Below, one piece after another: positions 36,511 to 49,600 of a DNA stretch of 64,000 nucleotides. Where the stretch lies: positions 324,298-388,297 of the forward strand of contig JAIUJO010000190.1 in the NCBI GenBank assembly GCA_023846275.1, given 5' to 3'. Under the pieces are notes generated by a model. It had not been told where the DNA came from, made no database searches, and worked only from the letters and a program-made list of their open reading frames with translations. The DNA comes from Vanilla planifolia (lineage: Eukaryota > Streptophyta > Magnoliopsida > Asparagales > Orchidaceae). Made by a program: the position numbers and the translations under genes. Positions within the stretch are counted from its first letter, which is position 1; every line of letters begins with the position of its first letter.

Positions 36511-37614
36511 AATCTCACATGAGATAGATGAATTATGGATTTTATAATATTTTATCTATTTTTTATAGTATATATTTTTCAAAAATCTTTATAAAAATAA
36601 TTTTACTCTTTTAAGACAACCATGAATATTTTTTAAATTTTTATGATTTATAAAAATGATAAACAATTAAAATGTTACATCAAATATTTTATTTTAATTC
36701 ATTTAAACAAGAACCTTTGTCCACTCCTAACCAAGAATGGGAACAACTTCAGTTTTAAAAGAGTTAAAATTTTAGGTTATTCTTTATGATTCACCTCTAA
36801 GTTCATTGAAATTTTTCTTTATGATTCATCTCAAACCTACATGAGATTTCTTCTTGCAGTTCACTAGCATGCTACTAGATTTTATAGTTTTGATTATATG
36901 CTAAGCTTTTTTTGGAGCTCAATCATAACTCAATTTTTTATTAAATAAGCCCAAAAGTGAACTTTTATAAATATCAAGTAGTCTAAACTAAAAAAATTGA
37001 AAATATAGCAAGGAAAAATATTTCCAACAAAAGATAACATGAGCTAAGAATTATGAAGAGAAGTGCAAAAAAAGCTTAAAAATGTTAAGCTTAGGTAAAA
37101 ACATTTTGTACTTGGTGCAATACAAAGTCATACTGTATAGATAAGAGAATTTTACACTAGTAGATTATCATATAGTTCTTTTTTGAGATTTTATAAGTTT
37201 CTCACACACATTTGGAATTTTATTAATAATAATTTTTTATATATGTAAGGTTTTATCTTAATTAGATAGTTAAAGAAAAGTTCTTTAAAAATCTTTTGCC
37301 GAGAAGTTTAAAAATATTTCCTTCAAAATGGCAACAAAGAAGCTCAAATAATGACAAAAGAATTTGTCATTAAGTAGGATCAGCCAGGACCACTAAATCT
37401 GATCAAAGAAATATTTTATTATTATGTTAAGGACTCTAAGTGTGGATGAATTATAGATGATTTGATAAAGATGGATTAGACTAGGGTGATTCAATCACTT
37501 TAAATGAGATCTAGATTATTTGTTTAGCCAATGGCAAATATAGGAATGGTTTAAGCCATAAGGTTTGAAGTGGATAATTTAGAGCCATATGAAGCAAATG
37601 CATTTGGACTTCAC
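36511..37614 (+). repeat. Dispersed repeat family R, copy R3 (~1.1 kb, lacks distal part)
   Basis: R3 has the leader, a minisatellite (36,769-36,873), TTTTACACTAGTAGATTATC (37,150) and the middle word GTGATTCAATCACTTTAAAT (37,487), matching R1 at 30,031. It ends at about 37,614 without the distal AAATCAAGGAAGG part. The satellite that follows is in the opposite orientation, so R3 sits exactly at an orientation switch. Confidence 0.68.
36769..36873 (+). repeat. 34-35 bp minisatellite in R3 (3 units)
   Basis: Units start at about 36,769, 36,805 and 36,839. The T-rich CTTTATGATTCACCTC and CTTTATGATTCATCTCAAAC words match R1 and R2. Confidence 0.8.
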
Positions 37615-40600
37615 TCAGTAGCCTCATCAAATTACATATTCATTTCAAATTCTTTTAATTTTTATTTTCTAAGATTTTGGCAACATTTATGACACATTTT
37701 TATTTGTACTAAATTTATCTAGAAAACATATTATGCTATATCTCCTTAATGTCATGGAATGTATCCTTCTTAAAACATTTGTCTAATTTCTTGAACTTTT
37801 TAATTTCTATTTAGTTATGTTACCATGGAATTAAACTCTTTTCTATTATGGCCTTTATATTACTTAGTTTTGACTTTATTATATAGTTTCAATTTATCTC
37901 ATTTCACCTTCAATATATATTTACTAAATCTTTAAAAAAATTTAAAATATTTTTGAATGATTTGATTTTTTTTCCTTAGTAATTCTAAATAAGATATTTT
38001 CCAAAAAAAACAAACACATTTAGACACATCTCAATCAGTACTAACTAGTGAAAAATTTAGTTATATAATTTAAAATTTTCATTATTTGGGGTTTTTTCTT
38101 ACCTTATGACACATCTTCATTTATACTTAAATTGAATGATCTGTATAGTCGCTTAGAGGCCAACTTTCCAATTTAATATTTCAAATTTTTTGATGATTAT
38201 TTTTTATTTTGTAACATTACTATGTTACTCTAAAAATCCTCTTATGTGACTTTGCTTTGATTTAATCATGTTAGATAATTTTAATTTTGTCTAATTTAAA
38301 TTTTAATATATACTTATATAATGTTAAAATAAAAAATTGTTATTATTTGCACTAACTCACTTTAATAATTTCTGCTAATTCTAAATGAGTTTCAATCATC
38401 ACAAAATAAACATCACTATACTCTTCAAGATGAGATGAATTTAATTTATTATTTCTTTTATAATTTTAAATATTTTTATTTTTTAGTTTAGCATACTTTA
38501 CAAGATATTTCAATTCTTGATTTCATGTTTGAGGATATTACACTTGAACTCCATCATACCTTGGAAAGAAAGATTCTTATAAAAATTTTCTTATTTTTTA
38601 ACTTTTTATTTGACTTGGATATTTTACTATGAAACTCAAAAGTCTTAAATTTGAATTTTACATTGCTTTCATTTGGTATGTTGTAATTGTTTCACTTTTT
38701 TTCATTAATGATTTAATATTGATTAATCTATTACTAAAATTAAATTTAATTTTATTTATGCCTATTTAGTTTTATAGTCATCCTGACAAGTTTTATTTAA
38801 CTAAATATTTAATTTAAATTTTCTAATTATTTTATTTTGTATGGTTTATAGCTTTTGAGATATTTTGCTTTTTGCCCAATTTAATTTTTGAGAATCTTAC
38901 ATTTTGTCTCGATAGAATCTTGGAATGCAACTTTCCATTATCATTTATGTGATTTCTCTATTTTGTTCATTTTGACTTATATATTACTACAAACTCTAAT
39001 TCTATTATTGCATGATGTTTACTTGTTTTTTATTTCATTATATTATATTTTTTCGATTTTTGCCATTTCAACGTTAATATATATTTATTTGGAATTAAAA
39101 TTTTATTTTTTCTCATTTATTATTATGAAATTTTTAATTAATAGTAACGCCGATTATGGTTTGGTAGAGAAAAAAGAAACATCGTTGGAATCATCCCAAC
39201 ATGCTCGATATCACTTATATTATAGAGTGAAAGTTTACCACATAATTAGTCCTATTTCTTAAAATTTTTCAATTTGATTTTATTATTGTTCATTACTTCA
39301 ATTTGTATCATTTATGCTTTAATATATATTTAATTCAAATTTTAATAATGGTTTGTTATCATTAGGCATAGTTACTTCGGTAATTGATAGTAACTTTAAA
39401 TGAGGACCTAACAAGTCAAAGATAACATTGATGGGATTTTCTCTATAAGTTCTATCAAATGAAATATTAATTACATGCATTTGAATATTTTATTTTTAAA
39501 GTTTTTATTTGTTTTATGAGAAATTTCTCTTATACAATATTTTTGAATCAAGTATGTTATACTCTATCTTCTTAGTATCATGGAATGTAACTTTCATGTA
39601 CAACTTATCTCATTTCTTTAAAAACATTTTTCATTTTTTATATTAAATTATTTCAATTTATCTCATTTTATATTATTATATATTTAATTGGTATTATAAT
39701 TTAAATTTATAATTTTTAAAGCACTATCCCTTTTATAATTTTAGTTATTCTAGATGAGGTGTCATCAAGAATAAAGTAATGTCATTAAGCTCATTGCAAT
39801 AAGTACTATATAATTAAATAGTTATTTCTTTATTTTAAAATATTTTAATTTCTTGAATTTTTTTCAAACTTACGTAGACATTTTGATCTGTAACAAATTT
39901 AAATATCAAATATATTATGCACAACCACCTTAATAACTTGGAATGCAACTTTGCACGAATTTTAAGTAATACCTTCAAAGTTTTTTGATTAATTTCTTTA
40001 TATTTCTAAGAAACTAAAATTCTAATATCTTGTGACTTTTACAAGGTTATAATTTGGTTATGTTATATTTTAATGAGTTATCTCTTTTCAAATTTAGTGT
40101 ATATTTAGTTAATTTTGAAATAACAATTTTATATTATTTTTCTTATTTATTTTTTATAGTAATGAAAGAAATATAAATCAACTTGTCTCAATGACCACTA
40201 TCCAAACAAATATTTAACTTTTAAATATTCAAATTTTTATTTTTATCTTATTATTGTATATTTTTTGAGATTTGTTTAATTATACCTCATTTGATGTATG
40301 AGGCTATTACATGTCATCATCTTAGTATAATGGAATGAAACATTCCCTCACAACATACCTCATTTCTAACCATTTTTCACCTCTCGTATGACTTTGTACC
40401 TCTTTGACTTTTTAGTGTTACGTTTTTTCACATGCTACCATTTTATCCTTAATGTATATTAACTTCTTATTAATATAATAGTTTATTATTTATGTTTATT
40501 TAAATTGGTGATTCATAAAAATTAAAAATGAAGTCTAATTAAGGTGAAAAATGCATCTTTCCACTCAACTCAATGACTTTCCCAAATAAATCATCTGCTT

Positions 40601-43600
40601 TTATTTTAAAATATTTTATTTTATTTGAGTTTGGCACTCTTTTAAAAATATTCGTATTCATAATTGATTTAATGAGCAAGGATGCTACACTTGATCACCT
40701 TAGTATCCTTGAACAGGACTTGCCTATGCATTTATCTCATTTCTCAAATCATTTATCTTTGATTTGGTTGTAGTAGTGTGATAATCTAATTCTTTGCTCA
40801 TCTAACCTTTATATTACCATAATAAAGTTATATTGCATTATTTCAAATGATTTCTTTTTAGGTTTAAATATATTTACCTATCGTTAAAACAAAATTTTTT
40901 TCTATGCTCATTTACTTTGGTAGTTTTTATTTACATGAAATGCCTCAAATGAAGATGAAATAAAACGTTTTTTGCACATCACGAGGAGGTCTATCCAATT
41001 AAATATTATAAAATATTATTTTTAGTTATTACATCTCTTAGAGTTTTGGCATACTTTATGAAAGATTTTGACACCTATTAGGTTTGCTTATGGAGTAGTT
41101 TACATTCAATTTTCATGTTGTCTTGGAATGTAGCTTTCACATACAATTTATCGTTTTTCTTTAAATTTTTTAATTTTGTTTCGTTATATTAATTTAAAAC
41201 TATAATTCTATTTCAATATAAGGTTTACATTGCTTCTATTTGATTATATTATTGCTTTAATTTATTTTATTTTAGCTATAACACATATTAACTTATTTTA
41301 AAGTAATAATTTATTATTATTTATTTTAATTTATATTTTTTATTTATAGTAATTCATAGCGAGGTTTGATTAGGACAAAATAAATGTTATTGTGTGCTTC
41401 CTAATAAGCACTATTTAATTAAATATTTTTTTATATAACTTTCTCAAAATATTTTTAATTATTTGTGAGTTTTAGAATACATTTTTAGACATTTTAACTC
41501 AAGCCTAATTTGGAGATTGAAGATATTGTACTCTATCAGAAAATTTTTGAATGCAACTTTCTAATACCATTTTTTTGTCATTTTTCAAATGCGATTCTTT
41601 GATTTAGCTATATTACTTCAATTAATCTAATTTACACTTTAATATATATATATTTAGCTGTTATTAAGATAAGAATATATTATTATTTAGTCTTAATAAT
41701 TTTATTTCTAAAAACATTTATCAATTTAAATATTTATTTTATGATATTATAAATATTTTATTCTCTAAAACTTTTGCTTACTTTGTAGAAATTTCAATTT
41801 ATACCTAATTTATTGATAAAGATTGCTACACACAATCTTTGTAGTGTCTTGAATGCTATTTTGCTGTAGAATTTATCTTATTTTTTCAAACAATTTGCAT
41901 TGACTTGGTTACATTAATATGTAACTATATGCCTCCCCTTGTGTGACCTTTATATTTCTTACATTTGGATATATTTTGTTATCTTTCATTTATCTTATTT
42001 TAACATTAATACATATATATATATTCACTTAATAATAAAATAATTTTTTTAAATATTTGTTCTTATAATTTTGGCAATTTGTAGAAATTCCAAATGCGGT
42101 TTGATTGGGACAAAATGAATATCATTATACACGTCATAAAGACCTCTATCTAATTAATTATTTGTTTATTTATGTTAAAATATTTTATTTTCCATAATGT
42201 TTGTTTTTTATGAAATATTTTTCTTTATAGTAGATTTTACATCAAGGATATTACTCTTCATCACTTTATTATCTTCGAATGCAACTTTCTAATATTATTT
42301 ATCTAATTTTTCACATGTTTTTCTTTGATAATGTTATATTATTCTAAAACTTGAAATTTTGTCTCATGTGACTTCCACATTGTCTTGATTTTCTTATATT
42401 ACATTTCTTCAGTTTAGCTTCTTTAACTTTTATTATATATTTGCTACATAACAAAATAATGCGATAATATAATAATTATACATAATATTATGATTCTTTG
42501 ATTACAGGTTTGTCATATAAATTATAACATTTTTTTCCAAAAGTATAGCTATGATTTGGTTATATTATTTTGTAGGTCTAAATATAATGTAATTATAGAC
42601 AATGCTTTTATTTGGCAATACTAGAATACTTTAATTGATGTCATTTTAGGATTAATAATTATATTTATTTAATTAAAATATAATAGTTTATTATACTTAT
42701 TCTTATTTAGTTTAGTGGTTTGTAGTAACTCATATGTTCTAATAAAGAAGAAACAAAGGATGTTGGACATATCTAAAAAATCTCCACTTAATTAAATAAT
42801 CTTTTTTTCTATTTCTCACTTTTTTATTATTTTTGTTTGCTTAAAATACATTTTGATTTATACTGAATTTTAAATTTTAATATAAGATTCTCATTAAATT
42901 TATCTCAATTCGCCAAAAGTTTACATTGATTTTATTATATTATTTTGAAACTATAATTTCTCTTTTCTGACCATTAAAACATTTCTTTTTTATGTTAAAT
43001 GGTTTAAATTTATATTATTTTTTCTTTAATAGATATTTACTAATTTTTGAAATAATAACTTTTATTACATGTGCATTTTTATTTTGGTAATTCATATTAA
43101 TTTTCAAATTTTTCCAATCAAGGGGAAATAAATGTTATTGGAGATATCTTTATCAGCTCAATTAAATTAAATATTAGTCTCTAAAATTTTAAAATAATTT
43201 GTTTAATAGAATTTTGGTAAACTTTGCCAATAATTTTGATATGGACAAAGTTTCTTAGTTAACAATTTTACACTCGATCTCCATATTATCTTGGAATAAA
43301 ACTTTACTATGCAATTTATATTGTTTCTTTAATTGTTTCACCTTTATTTCATTATATTACTATGAAACTATAATTTTGATCTCATGTCACCTTCATTCAC
43401 TTCAATTGGATTATATTACATTACTTAAATTAGTTTTATTTTAGCTTCAATGTATATTTATTTAAAATTAAAATAAAACCTTATTATTTATATGGTTATT
43501 TTATTTGGTAAGCAATAATAATTTTGAAGAACATCTCTTTAAGATGAAGCTAACATCAAGAGACTCATCTCAATGTTAATCCTCATGAATATATTTTAAA

Positions 43601-46600
43601 ATATTTTATTTTAAAGATGTTTTTCTTGCTTTATTAGTCATTTTGATTTCTAAAATTTTTGATGATCAATGATATTGAACTTGATCCTAAATGCATCTTT
43701 TAATGCTTCTTTACTATAAAATTTATTTCATTTCTTCAAATTTGTTATTTTATTTTGTTTAAATTTAATTCTAATTTTTTTTACTGAGTTTTACATTATT
43801 TTTATTTGGTTATATCATATTATATCAATTTATCTTATTTTCATTTTAATATATATTTACATAACATGAAAAAAAATTTCTTATTACTTATGCTTGTTTA
43901 CTCTCATTATTTAGGGTAATTGCACTTGTGGTTCAATTGACATAATAATTTATTTATATTTGTGGACATTAATTTTAGTTTTTTAGTACTAAATCAAAAC
44001 AAGATCAAATCAAGATGGTATAAGCATAGTTGGACTCATCTTGATGAGCTTTATCCCATTAAATATTTATTTGTATTTTTGAAATGTTTTATTTTTAGAG
44101 TTTAGGGAAAATTTGATATATATTCAAATCTAGACTTTATTCGACAATCAAGTTTGTTACACACTACCTCCTTAATATTCTTTAATGCAACATTCTCATA
44201 TAATTTACGTCATTCTATCAAACCTTTCTTTTTGATTTTGTTATACTATTATGAAACCCTAAATCTCATTTCATGTAACATTTACATCATTTTTTTGTTA
44301 TATTACGTTGGTTAAGTTTTTTTAATTTCAACTTTAATATATGTTTACTTAATATTTTGGAAATAATTTATTTCTTTTATACATATTAATGTGTTAATTA
44401 ATAGTAATTCCAAATGATCTTTAATTGAGATAAAGCAAATCTTGCATGCCATGTCTCAATAAGTTGTATTAAAATAAATATTCATTTGTAAATTTTTACA
44501 CATTTTATTTTCTTTTGTTTTGACATTTTTATTGAGCTATTTTAATAACTACCTTATTTGATGATCATGGATGTTGCAGTTGATCTCCTTGGTATATGGA
44601 ATGAAAATTTCTTTAGCATTTAAATTTGTTTAATCAAATGTTTCATTTTTATTTCGTTACATTACATTTTTCTATTTTGTCCATTTTAGGGCTCAAAATT
44701 TCTTTTAATATTAAAATAATAATTTATTAATAATCAAACTTAATATTTTTTATAAATCATAATAATACCAAACTAGGTTCGACTCAGAGCGAATAGATGT
44801 CACTACATTAGTGTCAAAGTTTTATTAAATTAAATATTTTTTTAAGTTTTAAATATTTACTTTTTAGGGTCTAAGAATGTTTTACTACTCATTCTTACAA
44901 AATTTAGCACATTTCTTCAAACACTTTTGTTTGACTTTAATACATTAATGATGAACTCAAATTCACTTTGAATGTAACTTTGTATTGCATTGCTTTGCTT
45001 ATGATATATTACATCAATCTGAATAATCTAAACATCAATATACATTTACTAAATATTAAAAAATGATTTAGAGTTAATTGCAATTATTTTGTTTGGTAAT
45101 TGAAGTAATTGTACTGTGATATGCTGAGGCATACCAAACATTGTTTAACCAAAGTTGAGAAGTTGTCCAATTAAATATTCAATTTAACGTTTAAAATATT
45201 TTATTTCCATGGCTTTTGGCATGGTTTATGGGGAATTCTGATTTGCACAAGATTTAATGATTGAAGATGCTACACTCGATTTCCTTTCTTGCTTTGAATG
45301 AAATTTTGCTATGTAATTTATGTCATTTCTTAAAATTTTGTGCACTTGGTTATATTACTATGTACCCACAAATCTCCTCTCTTATGACCTTTACATCACT
45401 ACTATTTACTTATATTACATTGTCTCAATATATCTCTTTTCACATTTAATACATCTTTGATTAACATTAATATAATTATTTATTTTTATTTAAAATTATT
45501 AACATTTGTAACTTATAGTAAATCAAAATAAGACCTAATAAAAAAGAAATTGGTGTTATTGAACTCATGTGAACAAGTTGTATTTAATTAATTATTCATT
45601 TATATTTTTTAAATTATTTATTTCCTAGAGGTTTGTTATATTTTATTAGATATTTTCATTGATATTGATTTCATGAACAAGAATGTTAGATTAAATCTCC
45701 TTAACATTTTCCAATACAACTTTCTTATATAATTTCTTTCATTTCTTAAAAATTTTTTGTTCACTTTGATTCTATTATAATATTACTCTAAATCTTTTCT
45801 TGTGTTACTTCTACATCATTTTGTTTTGGTTATATGACATTGCATTAATTAATCTAATTTTCAGGATTAATGTAAACATACTTAGTACTAAAATGATAAC
45901 TTTTTTCTTCTTTATTGTAGCAATTTTCAATTATTCCAGACATGATCTTATCAAGTTGAAACAAATGTAGTTAGACACATCTTAACAAGCTTTATTCAAT
46001 TAAATATCAATTTTTATAATTGAAAAAAAATTTATTTAACAAGGTACTGGTGTGTTCAAAGATATATTTTGATTAATATCTTATTTTAAGATTAAGGATG
46101 TTGCGGTTGATCTCCTAAGTGTCATAATGATATAATTTATCTCATTTAATCAAATGTTTTTATTTTTATTAGTTATATTACAATGGATTAATTGATTTTA
46201 TTTAAGCTTCGAAAAATTTACTAAAGATTAGTATTATAATTAATTTTTTTCATTCTTGTTTACCTTGATAATTTGTAAAAATTATAATTGTTATTTTACT
46301 TATGACAATAAGCTCTACCAAAATGAAATATATCTTTAATATTTTTAACATTTATCTTTAATGGTTTTTGGCATGGTTTATCAGATACTTTTACTTATAC
46401 ATGATTTGATGATTATGTTGTTATACTCATTCTCCTTAGTTTTTGAAATATAAGTTTATAATATAATTTATTATGTTTATTCAAATTTTTTCTTCGATGT
46501 TATTATATTACAATGAACTCAAATTTTTCTCTTACGTGACCTTTACATGGCTTTAATTTTGTTGCATTATATTACCTCAATTTTGATTATTTTAGCTTTA

Positions 46601-49600
46601 ATATATATTTAGTAAAAATTTAAAAAATAATTTAGAATTATTAAGATGTAATTCAAAAAAGGACCATTGGAGGAAAAAACTAACATCAATTGACTCTTCT
46701 CGACAAGCTCTATTTAGTTAAATATTCATCTTGATATTTATAATTTTTTTATTTATAAGAGTTTTGGTATGCTTTATGTGATATTTTAATGCATACCAAA
46801 TTTGACAATAAAGAATGTTATACTATATCACCTCATTACCTTGGAAAATAAAGTTCCAAAATAATTTATCTAAATTTTTTGACTTTTACACCTAAATTTT
46901 GCTACATTACAATGTAACTATAAATCTATTTTAATGTAACATTTATGTCATTTTTGTTTTGTTTAATGACATTGCTACAATTAATAATATTTTCAACTTT
47001 CATATATAATTATTTAAAATAAAAATATTTACTTATATTAATTTGTGTAGAATTATGATAGTATTTTGTAGTGAATCCAAATGATGTTGGATTTGTACAA
47101 AACCATTGCCATTAGACTTCTTTCGATGAGCTTTGTTCTGAAACTATATCTTTATGCATATTTTATTTAACAAATAAGGATATTATGTTCAATTTTTTAA
47201 TACCTTGGAATGCAATTTTCAAATATAATTCATGTCATTTTTTCAAACTGTTTTGGTTAATTTTGTCACATAACATTACTCTATATTTCTTCTTTCTCGA
47301 TTTTTACATTCTCATGATTAGTTTATAATACATTATTTCAATTTACATCATTTTAGCATTCATATATATTTTCTAAATACCTAAGAAAGTAAATTTTTTT
47401 TTTTGTGTCTATTTGATAATTTAGTGTAATTAAAAACGAAGTCCAATCAAGAAGAAACTAATGTCACTAAACTTGGATTGATGAACTCTATCAATTTAAA
47501 TAATCATTTTAAAGCATCTAAATCATTTATTTTCTAGATCTTTGGCATGTTTTAGGACATAGTTCTATTATTTTCTAATTTAATGTTTCATAATACTATA
47601 CTTGAACTCTTTTACATGCTGGAAAGTAATTACCAAGCACTATTTCTCCAATTTTTCAAAAAGTTTACTTTGATTGGTTTATATTTATATATAACATTAT
47701 ATAACCTCTTGTGAGACTTTTCTATTGCTTTTCAATCTTTTCATTAAATTTCAACAATTAGTCTTATTTTTTCTTTAATATAACCTTACGTAATCATGAA
47801 AAAGTATTTGTAATTTTTATTATTATTACTTTGGTACTCCATTATAACTCTGAACATGGCACATTGAAGAAGAAAAAAACATTGTTGGACTTGCGTCATT
47901 GACTTCTATCTAATTAGATATTTTTTAAATTTCAAAATGTTTTATTTTCTTAAGTTTTCATGAATTACTTAATTTTTAAATTAGTAATTGATTTAATGTT
48001 CAAGGATGTTTCCCTCGATCTTCTTAGTGTCATGTTATACAACTTTCCCATTCAATATATCTAATTTTTTTAAATTAATTTATTTCATTTCCTTATATTT
48101 CTATGAAACACTAGATCTCCTCTTATGTAAACTGTATATTGCTTAGATTTAATTACATTAAATTACTTCAATTTATCATTTTAAACATTAACATTTATAT
48201 TAACGAAAAATTAAAATAATAATCTTTTTACTTTTATGCTTTTGTTCCTCGGTAATTAATAATAATTCTAAACAAGGAGCAATTTTGCCAAAACTAGGTG
48301 AGATCTATCCAACAAAATGTTAAATTTTACATATTTTTTCAATATTTTATTTTCTATCGTCTTAGCAATCTGTAGTAGCAAAGTAAAATGTTTTCTAATT
48401 TAATGATTGAAGTTGTTATAGTTGATCTCCTTTTTTGTTGTGGTATGATGTTTCCCATGAACTTTATCTCTTTTTTTAAATTTTTTTATTTTATTTGGAT
48501 ACTTCACTATATAACCCTGAATCTCCACACACATGAGTTTTATGCCATTTTTAAAAGTTATATCACATTTCTTCATTTTATCTCAATTAATCTTTAAGTT
48601 AAATTTACTTAGAATTAAAAAATTATTACTGATGCTTATTTACTATGATAATTAGGAGTAGTTCTAAACATTGTTTGAATGTGATAAAACAAGACACAAC
48701 TTGATGAGCTCTTTCAAATTAGATATTCATTTTATATTTATATTATTTTATTTTGTTGTCAATGGGTAAGTTTTATGAGACATTTTGATTTACATGTTAC
48801 TTAACGATACTGAATGTCATACTTGATCTATTTCATTTCTTACAGAGCTACATTCTGTTTATCATATCTTATTGTTTAAAAGTTTTTACTTTTCTTTTAT
48901 TATCTACTAAGTGACGCTTAAACTCTTTTGTGTGTCTTTAAAATTGCTTCTATTTAGTTTTATTATAATACTTTATTATGTCATTCAATCTTTAACAAAT
49001 ATTCACTTAATATTAAAATAATAATTTATTGTTATGAATTCTTAGTATGATAATTCATCATTATTTCAAATGAGGCACAATTGAGATAAAATAATCATCA
49101 ATAGGCTTTCCTTAATGATACCAATCAAATAAAATATTCATTTTTATATTATTTAAATATTTTTTTACTTGATTTTTGGCACACTTGATGGGACATTTCA
49201 ATACTTACAAAATTTATTAATGAAAGAGGTTATACTTGATCACTTAAATATCTTACAGTGCAACTTTCTTATAAAATTTATCACCTTTTTTGAATGTTTC
49301 TCTTTTATTTTGTTATGCTGTGTACCATTGATTTATCTCATTTTAGATTTAATATATATTTACCATGAATTAAAAAAATAATTAACTATTATTTTAGTCA
49401 TATTTTATTTTGTAATTTGTTGTAATTTCGATCATAGTCTTACCATGATGAAACAAACATCATTAGACTTATCTCAATAAGGTCTATCAAATTAGATATT
49501 ATTTTTCATATTTAAAAATTTTCTATTTCTATGTTTCTTAATGAGATATTTTGATTTGTGCTTTATATGATAATTAGGAGTACTACGTTGAATTTCACTA

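Noticed and set aside
38888..39262. 124-codon plus-strand frame as a small membrane protein
   Set aside because: Its sequence is ordinary reverse-oriented satellite read through. The hydrophobic look comes from T-rich codons, and the frame is not conserved in neighbouring units.
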